64,000 nucleotides of DNA from CAVORB01 sp963698495 (GTDB lineage: Bacteria; Pseudomonadota; Gammaproteobacteria; Chromatiales; Chromatiaceae). The stretch lies in contig CAVORB010000005.1 of NCBI GenBank assembly GCA_963698495.1, positions 162,940-226,939 of the forward strand. Direction: 5' to 3'. Positions 17,742-26,127 of this stretch are shown piece after piece. The position numbers and the translations under genes are program-made. The notes under the pieces are model-generated. The model was not told the DNA's origin, did not search any database, and saw only the letters and a program-made list of their open reading frames with translations. Numbering within the stretch: position 1 is the first letter of the stretch; every line of letters begins with the position of its first letter.

Positions 17742-17990
17742 CTAGGGATTGGCTGCGGTCAGCTCTTCGCGGAGCACGCGGCGCAGCGTGCTCTCCAGGT
17801 CAGCGCCGCTCTGGCGCTCGATGTGCTCGCGCAGGGCCTCGTTGATCAGGGTCTGGTAGTTCCCCCCGCCGTGAACGCGATCACGGAACCACTCGATGAT
17901 GTCCGGATCGAGTCGGATGGTGATCCGCTCCTTCGCCGTCTTGACGATGGCGCCGCGCTTGCTCTCGGTGAAGTCGTACTCGTCGCGCAT
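17742..17990 (-). CDS. brnA: BrnA-type antitoxin
   Basis: An 82-residue ribbon-helix-helix protein, MRDEYDFTESKRGAIVKTAK then ERITIRLDPDIIEWFRDRVH. The beta-strand ERITIRLD and the helix that follows are the DNA-binding fold. GGGNYQTLINEALREHI is the BrnA/CopG signature. It lies immediately downstream of the BrnT toxin on the minus strand, as in characterised brnTA operons, and would bind both toxin and promoter. It ends 10 bases from the convergent tnpA stop. It is intact. Confidence 0.88.
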   Translation of the reverse strand: MRDEYDFTESKRGAIVKTAKERITIRLDPDIIEWFRDRVHGGGNYQTLINEALREHIERQSGADLESTLRRVLREELTAANP

Positions 17991-17993
17991 GGT

Positions 17994-18273
17994 TCAGCCC
18001 TTGCTCGTAGTGTCGGCGCTCGGCCGCCGTGGCCGGCCGCGCCGAGATGATGCGGATGGTGAGCTCGTCGGGCTGGGTGTAGACGACCACCAGGACGCGC
18101 CCGAAGGCGTCGAGCCCGATCACGACGAAGCGCTGCTCGGCGTGGTGGTCGGGATCGGCCATGGTGCAGGCCAGGTCGTCGTAGAAGACCTCCACGGCGT
18201 CGGCGAAATCGATGCCGTGCTTGCGCCGGTTGACCTGGCGCTTGGTCTCGTCCCACGTGAACTCAATGTCCAT
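17994..18273 (-). CDS. brnT: BrnT-type ribonuclease toxin (frame break at last codons)
   Basis: The start MDIEFTWDETKRQVNRRKHG at 18273 is the canonical BrnT opening, followed by IDFADAVEVFYDDLACTMAD and a central RFVVIGLDAFGRVLVVVYTQ. The RelE-like fold ends with IRIISARPATAAERRHYEQG. In the sequence as written an extra G just before the natural TGA (about 17,998) makes the frame run on. Removing it puts the stop four bases from the antitoxin start. BrnT cleaves RNA and is induced under stress; BrnA blocks it. Confidence 0.85.
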
Positions 18274-18396
18274 GTCGCCGAGTGTATGCACAAACGCCCG
18301 ACGTTTCCAGCCGCAGACGACGGGCAGTAGGGAAAAGAATCAGGGGCTTGGCCAGCCGTCGCGCTCTCGCGCCGCCAGTGTGCCCCTCACCTACGA

Positions 18397-18441
18397 TCGG
18401 ACATTTCTAGTTTGCGCGGCGCCGGACATCTGTAACTTGCG
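18397..18441 (+). repeat. Tandem 20-bp repeats, relic IS end
   Basis: Two direct copies of a 20-mer, CGGACATTTCTAGTTTGCGC (18397-18416) and CGGACATCTGTAACTTGCGC (18422-18441), lie 25 bases apart and match at 16 of 20 positions. Repeated terminal motifs of this kind are typical of IS21-type ends, where they bind the transposase. No IS21 genes occur nearby. The rest of the 18,274-18,626 interval shows no gene. This marks the right edge of the accessory island. Confidence 0.5.
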
Positions 18442-18626
18442 CTGACACCGATAGAGGGCCGGATTGCCCTGGAGACCGCGCCCCATGAGGGATTCGGACG
18501 ATTCCCTGTACCTCGGGTACCTGGGCATTTTGACCACCCTGTGCGACCGGCTCGTTCTTGCGGGCTCCCAATCCTCGGCGGCTCCGCCTAACATGGACGG
18601 CATCATCATCGCCCCGGGAACGCGCC

Positions 18627-19997
18627 ATGTCCGACCCCAGCGCAGAGTTCGATCTGTCCGACGACGTCCTGTATCTAAACCACGCTGGGGTCTCGCCCTG
18701 GCCGCGGCGCACGGTAGACGCCGTGCAAGGGTTTGCGCGCGAAAACGGCAAACTGGGCGCGGCGCGCTATCCGCAGTGGATTGAAGTCGAGTCGCGTCTT
18801 CGGTCCCGTCTCGCCCAGCTCGTGGGCGCGCCAAGCGCGGCGGACATCGCCTTCGCCAAGAGTACGTCCGAGGCATTATCGATCGTCGCGTACGGACTCG
18901 AGTGGCACGCCGGCGATAACGTGGTCGGGATTGGCCAAGAGTTTCCGTCGAATCGGATTGTCTGGGAGTCGCTGGCGGATTTGGGCGTCGCGTATCGGCG
19001 ACTCGATTTGTACGCGTCTGATGCACCCGAGGACGATCTCATGGGTCTTTGCGACGCGCGCACTCGTGTCGTCGCGGTGAGCTCTGTCCAGTACGCGCGC
19101 GGCCTGCGACTCGACTTGGAGCGGCTCGGTTCTCACTGTCGCGCCGCGGGTATTCTGTTGTGCGTCGACGGCATCCAGAGCCTCGGCGCCCTGCCCTTCG
19201 ATCTGCACAAGGTCCAAGCGGACTTCGTCGCCGCGGATGCCCACAAGTGGATGCTCGGCCCCGAGGCGATCGCGCTGCTTTATGTCAATCCGGAGATTCG
19301 CCCGCGGCTGAGGCTGTACCAGTACGGCTGGCACATGGTCGAGGGCCGAGGCGATTACGACCGCGACGATTGGTCTCCGGCGACGGACGCTACCCGTTTC
19401 GAGTGCGGAAGCCCCAACATGCTCGGAATCTACGGGTTCGACGCGAGCCTGTCCCTGCTGCTCGAAGTTGGCATCGAGTCCGTTTGCGCGGCCATCACAG
19501 AGCGCGCCGGTCGGCTCATCGAGCTGATCGACAAGCACGGCTTCGAGCTGCTAAGCCCGAGAGCGACCGAGCGCCGTGCTGGAATCGTCACCTTCCGTGT
19601 ACCGGGTATCGATTCCAAGGCCCTTCACAAGGCACTGGCGACCCAGGGGCTCATCTGCGCCCCGCGCGGCGATGGCATCCGTTTCTCGCCTCACTTCTAC
19701 ACTCCGGAGGCGGTGCTGGAGAAGGCCTTGTCGATGACAGCCGCGACCGCAGCACGACTGTTAGGACCCCCGCCACGATTCACGTCTTGGGATCTTCCCC
19801 GGTCACGGCAGCCATGGCGATCCCTCCATCCAGACCCTGGGTGCCCTGCCCGCGCCACGCCTGATTCTGAGCGGACGGCCCTTGCAAGCGAAACAGGGTC
19901 TGCCGCCGCACCCCGCCGAGCGCGTGGTACTCCGTCTGCCCAACGAGGCTGTGGCCGGCATGCGCGAGGGCGTCGTAAAAACCGCAGACCAGCTTGA
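18627..19997 (+). CDS. Class V aminotransferase (cysteine-desulfurase-like fold)
   Basis: A PLP enzyme of the class V family. The start at ATG 18627 gives MSDPSAEFDLSDDVLYLNHA, the family's N-terminal strand. The PLP-binding region includes the Asp of GILLCVDGIQSLGALPFDLH and the Schiff-base Lys of ADAHKWMLGPEAIALLYVN near residue 211. Substrate cannot be told; such proteins include selenocysteine lyase-like and isopenicillin-epimerase-like enzymes. The domain ends near LSMTAATAARLL (about base 19,765). The open frame continues to 19,997, but the extra 75 residues overlap a fatty-oxidation gene remnant in another frame and are probably not native. Confidence 0.75.
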   Translation: MSDPSAEFDLSDDVLYLNHAGVSPWPRRTVDAVQGFARENGKLGAARYPQWIEVESRLRSRLAQLVGAPSAADIAFAKSTSEALSIVAYGLEWHAGDNVVGIGQEFPSNRIVWESLADLGVAYRRLDLYASDAPEDDLMGLCDARTRVVAVSSVQYARGLRLDLERLGSHCRAAGILLCVDGIQSLGALPFDLHKVQADFVAADAHKWMLGPEAIALLYVNPEIRPRLRLYQYGWHMVEGRGDYDRDDWSPATDATRFECGSPNMLGIYGFDASLSLLLEVGIESVCAAITERAGRLIELIDKHGFELLSPRATERRAGIVTFRVPGIDSKALHKALATQGLICAPRGDGIRFSPHFYTPEAVLEKALSMTAATAARLLGPPPRFTSWDLPRSRQPWRSLHPDPGCPARATPDSERTALASETGSAAAPRRARGTPSAQRGCGRHARGRRKNRRPA

Positions 19998-20083
19998 TGA
20001 CGGGGTCGTCTTCGGCACCGGGTTCGCCCCCTTCCGCGGCGGTCCCTGCGCTACATCGGGCAACGCGGATGGGGCTAGATGCG
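19765..20083 (+). pseudogene. Remnant of FadB/FadJ-type fatty oxidation protein
   Basis: In frame with base 19,765 the sequence reads SRLGIFPGHGSH, resembling the enoyl-CoA hydratase motif LGIFPGxGG, then ALPAPRLILSGRPLQAKQGL. It jumps directly to a 3-hydroxyacyl-CoA dehydrogenase C-terminus: RLPNEAVAGMREGVVKTADQ then LDDGVVFGTGFAPFRGGP. After one extra base the last residues are LRYIGQRGWG and a stop. The middle of the roughly 700-residue protein is absent. Its position directly before an acyl-CoA ligase suggests a former beta-oxidation cluster. Confidence 0.6.
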
Positions 20084-20228
20084 GCAACGGCCCGCCTCCT
20101 TGCAGTAGCGACAGGGGATCCATTTCCGGCCGGATCGCGGCGTGAGCTTCGGCTCTGCGCCTGAGCCGCAGGGAGAAACCCATGTGTTACTCTTGAATGA
20201 GAATTCCTCCGATCTGGAAACCCCTCTC

Positions 20229-22046
20229 ATGAGGCAACATTCCAGCGCGGACATCATTCGCGCAGACCAGGCCATCACGCTGCCCGGGCTCCTGCTCGAG
20301 CGGGTCCGCCGCTCGCCGGACGCCATCGCGTACATCCAGTTCGATCCCATCACCGAGCGCTGGGTGGAAACGCGCTGGCGCGAGGTCTGCGCCGAGATCG
20401 GGCGCTGGCAGGCGGCGCTGCGACGGGAGAGGCTCGTTCCCGGCGACCGGGTCGCGGTGCAGATGGCCAACCGCCGCGAGTGGGTCGTGTTCGACATCGC
20501 GGCGCTTGGGCTGGGGCTGGTCACGGTGCCGCTCTACACCAACGACCGCCCGGAGAACGTGCGTCACATCCTCAGTGACTCGGGCGCGCGGCTGCTGCTG
20601 ATCGAGTCCTCTGAGCGCCTCGCCGCCCTTGCGCCCATCGCCCACACCCTGCGCGGGCTGGAGCGGGTGCTGATTCTGGAGCCAGATGCGAATGCGCCAA
20701 CGGGCGAGATCCCGGCCTCGCCGATCTCCGACTGGCTTGCAGATGCCGAGGGCGCGGCGGACGATGCCCTGGGCAAGGCGGACGGTCTGGCCACCATCGT
20801 TTATACATCGGGCACCACCGGACCGCCCAAGGGCGTGATGCTCAGCCATCGGAACATGCTGTGGAATGCAGAGGCGTCTCTCAACTGCATCCAGGCTTAC
20901 CCGAGCGACCGTTTCCTGTCCTTTCTCCCGCTATCGCACGCCCTGGAGCGCACTGGCGGCTACTACCTCCCGATGATGGCCGGCTCGACCATCGCCTATG
21001 CCCGCTCCATCCCGCAGCTGGCTGAGGACCTTGTCGCCATTCGGCCCACCGTCCTGATCGCCGTGCCCCGAATCTTCGAACGCGTGCATGCGCGTATCCA
21101 GGACAAGCTCTCCCATGAGCCCGCCGCGGCACGGCGGTTGTTCGCCGCCGCCGTCGGCATCGGCTGGCGCCGCTTCCTCCACGCACAGGGGCGAGGTCCC
21201 TGGACGCCGGACCTGTTGCTCGCGCCCCTTCTCGATCGACTGGTGGGGCGCAAGGTGCGCGGGCGCCTGGGGGGCCGGCTGCGCATCGCGGTGAGTGGTG
21301 GCGCGCCGCTGGCAGCCGAGATCGCGCGCTTCTTCATCAGCCTTGGGATCCCGTTGGTCCAGGGTTACGGGCTCACCGAGGCGAGCCCGGTTGTGAGCGT
21401 CAATCCCCTGGAGAACAACGTTCCGGAAAGCGTTGGACCGCCGCTTCCCGGCGTGGAGCTGCGATTGAAGGACGATGACGAGCTCCTGGTGCGCTCCCCC
21501 GGGGTGATGCTCGGCTACTGGAACCAGCGATCCGCCACCGCCGGCGCGGTCGATCCGGACGGCTGGCTTCACACGGGCGATCAGGTTCGCATCGGCGAGG
21601 GCGGCCACATCTTCATCACGGGGCGCATCAAGGAGGTCATCGTGCTCTCGAATGGCGAGAAGGTGCCGCCCGCCGACCTCGAGATGGCGATCACCCTGGA
21701 TTCCCTGTTCTCCCAAGTGCTGGTTATCGGCGAGGCGCGTCCCTTCCTCGCCCTGTTGGCGGTATTGGATGCCGAAGCGTATCGGGATCTGGCGGTCACC
21801 GAGGGATTCGATCCGAATCCCGCGGCCGCCCGCGGCGATCCGCGCCTGGAGGCCCTGCTGGTCGAGCGCATTGGCGAGCGGCTGCAAGGTTTTCCCGGGT
21901 ATGCGAAGATCCCCCGGGTGCGAGTGGTGGATCAACCCTGGTCGATCGAGGACGGTACCATGACGCCGACCATGAAGCTCAAGCGGGCGCGGATCCTGTC
22001 GCAATACAAGAACGATATCGAAGCGCTCTACGCGGGGCACGAGTGA
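20229..22046 (+). CDS. Long-chain fatty acid-CoA ligase (AMP-forming)
   Basis: This ANL-superfamily enzyme activates fatty acids to acyl-CoA via acyl-AMP. The P-loop-like motif is IVYTSGTTGPPKGVMLSHRN, the adenine region YGLTEASPVVSVN, the hinge Asp in GWLHTGDQ, followed by FITGRIKEVIVLSNGEKVPP. The late catalytic Lys lies in TPTMKLKRARI near the C-terminus. I chose ATG 20229 (MRQHSSADIIRADQAI), about 605 residues; an upstream ATG at 20142 adds 29 low-complexity residues and is less likely. The stop overlaps the thioesterase start by four bases, so acyl-CoA synthesis and hydrolysis are coupled. It is intact. Confidence 0.9.
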   Translation: MRQHSSADIIRADQAITLPGLLLERVRRSPDAIAYIQFDPITERWVETRWREVCAEIGRWQAALRRERLVPGDRVAVQMANRREWVVFDIAALGLGLVTVPLYTNDRPENVRHILSDSGARLLLIESSERLAALAPIAHTLRGLERVLILEPDANAPTGEIPASPISDWLADAEGAADDALGKADGLATIVYTSGTTGPPKGVMLSHRNMLWNAEASLNCIQAYPSDRFLSFLPLSHALERTGGYYLPMMAGSTIAYARSIPQLAEDLVAIRPTVLIAVPRIFERVHARIQDKLSHEPAAARRLFAAAVGIGWRRFLHAQGRGPWTPDLLLAPLLDRLVGRKVRGRLGGRLRIAVSGGAPLAAEIARFFISLGIPLVQGYGLTEASPVVSVNPLENNVPESVGPPLPGVELRLKDDDELLVRSPGVMLGYWNQRSATAGAVDPDGWLHTGDQVRIGEGGHIFITGRIKEVIVLSNGEKVPPADLEMAITLDSLFSQVLVIGEARPFLALLAVLDAEAYRDLAVTEGFDPNPAAARGDPRLEALLVERIGERLQGFPGYAKIPRVRVVDQPWSIEDGTMTPTMKLKRARILSQYKNDIEALYAGHE

Positions 22047-22465
22047 GCGAGCCGGAATTCTACGATGAACCCGACCCGGCCGCCTGGCGGCTGGCCATCC
22101 GGGTGGTCGCCATGCCTGCGGATACCAACGCCTACGGTGACATCTTCGGGGGCTGGCTGATGTCCCAGGCGGACATCGCGGGCAGCACGGTCGCCATCCA
22201 GGCAGCCGGCGGGCGGGTCGCCACGGTGGCGGTGAAGGAGTTTCGTTTCCTGGCGCCGGTGCTGGTGGGCGACCTGGTGGATCTGTACGCGCGCCTGCTT
22301 CAAGTGGGCAAGACCTCCCTGACCGTCGAGGTCCGGGCCTGGGCAAGGGGGGAATCCGACCCGCAAACCCGCCGCGAGGTCGCTGAATCCAAGATCAGCT
22401 ACGTGGCGATCGGGCAGGACGGCAGGCCGCGGCCGGTGGGAGATGGCGGCCTGACCGCGGCGTAA
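22043..22465 (+). CDS. yciA: Acyl-CoA thioesterase, YciA-like hotdog protein
   Basis: A 140-residue single-hotdog thioesterase with a GTG start inside the ligase stop (GTGA). Landmarks are MPADTNAYGDIFGGWLMSQA (catalytic Asp in the helix start), VATVAVKEFRFLAPVLVGDL and the SLTVEVRAWARGE strand. YciA hydrolyses a range of acyl-CoAs and probably limits CoA sequestration. Linkage to the acyl-CoA ligase makes a small acyl-CoA turnover operon. Confidence 0.88.
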   Translation: MSEPEFYDEPDPAAWRLAIRVVAMPADTNAYGDIFGGWLMSQADIAGSTVAIQAAGGRVATVAVKEFRFLAPVLVGDLVDLYARLLQVGKTSLTVEVRAWARGESDPQTRREVAESKISYVAIGQDGRPRPVGDGGLTAA

Positions 22466-22516
22466 GGCCGCTCACCGCCCTGCAGAATCAAGAAAAACCC
22501 AAAGGGGAGCATCACA

Positions 22517-24079
22517 ATGTTCGAGGCAACCAAGGTCGGCAGAAAGGTCGACAAGGAGACCTTCAAGGCCCAGCAGGAGGAGCTGCGGACCCAGCTCCTG
22601 CTCGTGCAGCGCGAGCTCAGACAGACGGACATCCCGGTGGTCGTGATCATCTCCGGGGTGGAAGGCGCCGGCAAGGGCGAGGTCGTCAACCGTCTGAACG
22701 AGTGGCTGGACGCCCGCGGCGTTCAGACCTTCGCCTTCTGGGACGAGACCGACGAGGAGCGCCAGCGCCCGCGCTACTGGCGGTTCTGGCGCTCGATGCC
22801 GCCGCGGGGCGAGTTCTCGATCCTGTTCGGCGGCTGGTACCTTGCCCCCATCGATCATCGCGTCAGCGATCTCTGCAACGACGCGGAGCTCGACGCGGAG
22901 CTCAATCGCATCGTCGACTTCGAGCGCATGCTGACCCAGGACGGCGCCCTGATCGTGAAATTCTGGTTTCATCTCTCGGAGAAGGACCAGAGACAGCGCC
23001 TGAAGGAGCTCTCCCGCGACGACAAGAGCCGCTGGAAAATGGTGCCCAACAAGGGCAAGAAATTCACGGCGCACTATGAGAAGTTCGAGTACGTGGCCGA
23101 GCGCATCATCCGCCATACCGATCGCGGACTCTCCCCCTGGTACCTGATCGAGGCAGAGGACCGCCGCTACCGCGACCTTACGGTCGGCAAGACACTGTTG
23201 CAGGCCATCAAGCGGCGCTTGAGCGAGCCGCCGGCCATGGAGCCGCCCTCCACCGCCAACGAGCTCGACCTGCCCGACGTTGCAAGCGCCCAGGTCACCG
23301 TGCTCGACCAGCTCGACCTGACCCAGTTCCTCGAGCGGAGCGAGTACAAGGCCCAGCTGTCGATACTGCAGGCGGAGATCAACGACCTGTGCTGGGAGGC
23401 CTACAAGAAGGAACGCTCGATCGTGTTGGTGTTCGAGGGCATGGACGCCGGCGGCAAGGGCGGCGCCATCCGCCGCTTCACCAGCGCGATCGACGCCCGG
23501 CTCTACCGCGCTATACCCATCGCGGCTCCTACCGACGAGGAGAAGGCCCACCACTACCTGTGGCGCTTCTGGCGCCACATCCCGCGCGCCGGTTACATCA
23601 CCATCTACGACCGTTCCTGGTACGGCCGCGTGTTGGTCGAACGGGTCGAGGGATTCGCCACCGACGAGGAATGGCGCAGGGCCTATTCCGAGATCAACCA
23701 GTTCGAGGAGCAGCTGGCGGAAAGCGGCGTCATCCTGTTCAAGTTCTGGCTGCAGGTCAGCGACGACGAACAGCTGCGCCGCTTCAAGGACCGGGAAGAG
23801 GTCCCCTACAAGCGCTATAAGATCACCGATGAGGACTGGCGCAACCGCGAGAAGGGGCCGCAGTACAAGGCCGCCGTCAACGATATGGTGGTGCACACCA
23901 GCACCGATTCCGCCTCCTGGACCCTGGTCGAGGGAGACGACAAGCCCTTCGCGCGCATCAAGGTGCTTCGGACATTGCGCGATGGGCTCAAGCAAGCGCT
24001 TGCCAAGGGTGACCCTTGCGCTGGGAGCGGATATATACCCTGCGGCCAGAAGAACCCTTCGGCCAAGGAATCACCATAA
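22517..24079 (+). CDS. pap: Polyphosphate:AMP phosphotransferase (two PPK2 domains)
   Basis: A 520-residue protein made of two tandem PPK2 modules, as in Pap enzymes that make ADP from AMP and polyphosphate. Module 1 has Walker A VVIISGVEGAGKGEVVNRLN (near residue 45) and a lid beginning FGGWYLAPIDHRVSD. Module 2 has VFEGMDAGGKGGAIRRFTSA (near residue 310) and YDRSWYGRVLVERVEGFATD. The second, with the full GGKGG and RSWYGR motifs, is the probable catalytic one. A good ribosome site (AAAGGGGAGC) precedes ATG 22517. The last 20 residues are low complexity. It lies 51 bases after yciA, same strand. It is intact. Confidence 0.92.
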   Translation: MFEATKVGRKVDKETFKAQQEELRTQLLLVQRELRQTDIPVVVIISGVEGAGKGEVVNRLNEWLDARGVQTFAFWDETDEERQRPRYWRFWRSMPPRGEFSILFGGWYLAPIDHRVSDLCNDAELDAELNRIVDFERMLTQDGALIVKFWFHLSEKDQRQRLKELSRDDKSRWKMVPNKGKKFTAHYEKFEYVAERIIRHTDRGLSPWYLIEAEDRRYRDLTVGKTLLQAIKRRLSEPPAMEPPSTANELDLPDVASAQVTVLDQLDLTQFLERSEYKAQLSILQAEINDLCWEAYKKERSIVLVFEGMDAGGKGGAIRRFTSAIDARLYRAIPIAAPTDEEKAHHYLWRFWRHIPRAGYITIYDRSWYGRVLVERVEGFATDEEWRRAYSEINQFEEQLAESGVILFKFWLQVSDDEQLRRFKDREEVPYKRYKITDEDWRNREKGPQYKAAVNDMVVHTSTDSASWTLVEGDDKPFARIKVLRTLRDGLKQALAKGDPCAGSGYIPCGQKNPSAKESP

Positions 24080-24437
24080 TGTCTGGTCCTGCGCCGGGAT
24101 TATGGGTGCTTGCTCGGTTCTCTCGCTCCCGCGCGGCGCCGCTATCGCATCGACGTGAAGGGTCCGGCCCTGTTCCCGCCGCAAAGGGCGGACTCGACGC
24201 CTCGACGCGATTGTCGGCAAGCGCCAACACTTGACGCCCGCGCCGTTTCGGTTGCCCCGCATCTCCGCCGCTCCCAGCCTGTGGCGTGCCGCTTGCATGT
24301 GTTCAAGTGACGGACCAGCGGGCGCCCCGTCGGCCGGAGGGTTTTGGCCAGGCCGGGAGCGCAAGCTCAGGGACTGGGCATCGGCAAGCGAGTCGCCGAT
24401 TGACTGGAACGGCTCTTGGGAAGCAGCGGAGAAGTCC
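24080..24437. other. Non-coding interval
   Basis: About 360 bases between pap and a small hypothetical gene. Open frames on both strands lack ribosome sites and family features. I see no clear hairpin terminator or repeat. Confidence 0.4.
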
Positions 24438-24734
24438 ATGAACACGCTTCCACAGTTGGGTGAAATGGTGCAGATCTTCGGTGTGGGCTGCGAGGGATGC
24501 GGCAGCTTTCACGGGAATTTCGAGGTCGCGGCAGTCGTCGATGCGAGCAAGATCCAGCTAGTGCTGATCGCTCATGAGGTCGACTGCGACGGCGCGGCGG
24601 ACGGCGGCTGGTTCTCCCGCTTGGCCGTCGACTGGAATCAGTCGTTGCAGTGCTGGCAGGCGGAGTGCCGAGGTCATTCGATCGTGATCAGCATCGGCCG
24701 GCATTACCGCGGTCCCGTTTGGGCCGCCGCCTGA
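24438..24734 (+). CDS. Hypothetical 98-residue cysteine-containing protein
   Basis: The start at 24438 is supported by GGAG eight bases upstream; the frame is also open further 5' but without a comparable site. The protein (MNTLPQLGEMVQIFGVGCEG then CGSFHGNFEVAAVVD) has a Cys-Gly-rich N-terminus and ends in beta-strand-like sequence (GHSIVISIGRHYRGPVWAAA). There is no signal peptide or membrane segment. It is convergent with tatD. I do not recognise the family. Confidence 0.45.
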   Translation: MNTLPQLGEMVQIFGVGCEGCGSFHGNFEVAAVVDASKIQLVLIAHEVDCDGAADGGWFSRLAVDWNQSLQCWQAECRGHSIVISIGRHYRGPVWAAA

Positions 24735-24799
24735 TCTCCGGGGACGCCCGGGCCAAAGCGACGACGGCGCCCTCGTCGAGCCGGTGCTCGGCGCAGCGC

Positions 24800-25585
24800 T
24801 CAGTTCGCGGGCACCGCGTCCTTGAACAGACGGAAAAAGTTGTCCCGGGTTGAGGCCGCCACCTCGTCCGCGGTCATGCCGCGAACCTCGGCAATGCAGT
24901 CGGCCACGTGCGACACGAACTTGGGTTCGTTTGGCCTGCCCCGATGCGGAACTGGGGTGAGATAGGGGCAGTCGGTCTCGATCAGCATCCGGTCCAGCGG
25001 CACCCTGGCGGCAACCTCCCGCAGGTCATCTGCGTTGCCGAAGGTGACGATCCCGGAGAAGGAGATGTAAAAGCCCATGTCCAGGGCTTGCCTCGCCATT
25101 TCCCAACTCTCGGTAAAGCAATGCAGCACGCCGCCGACGTCGCGTGCCGCCTCTTCGCGCAGGATGGCGATGGTGTCTTCGCGTGCATCCCGCGTATGGA
25201 CGATCAGCGGCTTGTTACAGGCACGGGCCGCGGCGATGTGATTGCGGAAGCGCTGCTGCTGCCATCCTAGGTCCCCATCGCTGCGGTAGTAATCGAGCCC
25301 GGTCTCCCCGATCGCGACGTTGCGCGGGTCCTCGGCCAGCCGCACCAGTTCCTCGGGCGCAGGATCGCGCCGGTGGCGCTCATTGGGGTGCACCCCCACG
25401 GAAACCGAGACTTGCGGATAGGGCTGCACCAGCCCCCGCATCTTCGGATAGTGCTCGAGGTCGATCGAGACACACAGCATGTGGTCGACGCCGGCGGCGG
25501 CCGTGGCCTCCATCAGGCTTGCCAAGGAACCGCCGTAGGGCTTGAGATTGACACGGTCGAGATGACAGTGTGAGTCGACCAGCAT
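24800..25585 (-). CDS. TatD-family metal-dependent DNase (YcfH-like)
   Basis: A 261-residue TIM-barrel metallohydrolase. Metal ligands are visible in MLVDSHCHLDRVN (HxH), IGETGLDYYR (Glu), IVHTRDAREDT (His), VLHCFTESWEMA (His) and MLIETDCPYLTPVPHRGR (Asp). The family is 3'-5' exonuclease or deoxyribonuclease-like, and YcfH is the holB-linked member. It is the last gene of the leftward pabC-mltG-tmk-holB-pilZ-tatD cluster, an arrangement conserved in gammaproteobacteria. It is intact. Confidence 0.92.
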   Translation of the reverse strand: MLVDSHCHLDRVNLKPYGGSLASLMEATAAAGVDHMLCVSIDLEHYPKMRGLVQPYPQVSVSVGVHPNERHRRDPAPEELVRLAEDPRNVAIGETGLDYYRSDGDLGWQQQRFRNHIAAARACNKPLIVHTRDAREDTIAILREEAARDVGGVLHCFTESWEMARQALDMGFYISFSGIVTFGNADDLREVAARVPLDRMLIETDCPYLTPVPHRGRPNEPKFVSHVADCIAEVRGMTADEVAASTRDNFFRLFKDAVPAN

Positions 25586-25718
25586 GATTGGTGCCTTGGT
25601 GCGGAACGGCTGTGGGCAAGGTAGAAATCTATGGGCTCCCGGCCACTTGCGGTGGCACGGGACGGATGGAGCGGTCGAAGCGGGAACTTACAGTCCGCGC
25701 TTCCGGCCACGCACTGGA

Positions 25719-26075
25719 TCACATGGTGTGGGTCGGGCGGTCGGAGGTCAACATCGCGGCGAGGTAGTCCTCGATCTTTCTCCGGGCGGCGCCCTTGTCC
25801 TGATCGCTGAACTGGATGCCAACGCCGATGGCGCGGTTTCCCTCCGCGCCCGGCGGCGTCACCCAGATGACCTTTCCCGCAACGGGAATGCGCTCGGGAT
25901 CGTCCATGAGCCGCAGCAGCAGGAAGATCTCGTCGCCAATCTCGTATCGCTTGCTGGTGGGGATGAAAAGACCACCATTCTTCACGAACGGCATGAAGGC
26001 GGCATAGAGCGCGTTCTTGTCCTTGATGACAAAGCTCAAGATACGCTGTCGACCGCCGATTGCTGACGGATCCAC
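25719..26075 (-). CDS. pilZ: PilZ-domain protein
   Basis: A 118-residue PilZ protein, start GTG 26075. FVKNGGLFIPTSKRYEIGDE and the GVGIQFSDQD near the end match the PilZ beta-barrel. The usual c-di-GMP-binding RxxxR and D/NxSxxG motifs are not evident, as in the type IV pilus PilZ found beside holB in Pseudomonas. A role in type IV pilus assembly is inferred from that synteny. It is intact. Confidence 0.88.
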   Translation of the reverse strand: MDPSAIGGRQRILSFVIKDKNALYAAFMPFVKNGGLFIPTSKRYEIGDEIFLLLRLMDDPERIPVAGKVIWVTPPGAEGNRAIGVGIQFSDQDKGAARRKIEDYLAAMLTSDRPTHTM

Positions 26076-26127
26076 TTTCGCTAATGTCCTCGCTGACGTT
26101 TACCCTGCATGGCGGCGCTGACGCCGC

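Noticed and set aside
18397..18441. The paired 20-mers as a short CRISPR.
   Set aside because: Only two imperfect copies with a 5-base gap, no spacer-sized interval and no cas genes; an IS end fits better.
22472..23995. A 507-codon minus-strand frame opposite pap.
   Set aside because: It is antisense to a clear two-domain PPK2 protein and has no family features or ribosome site.
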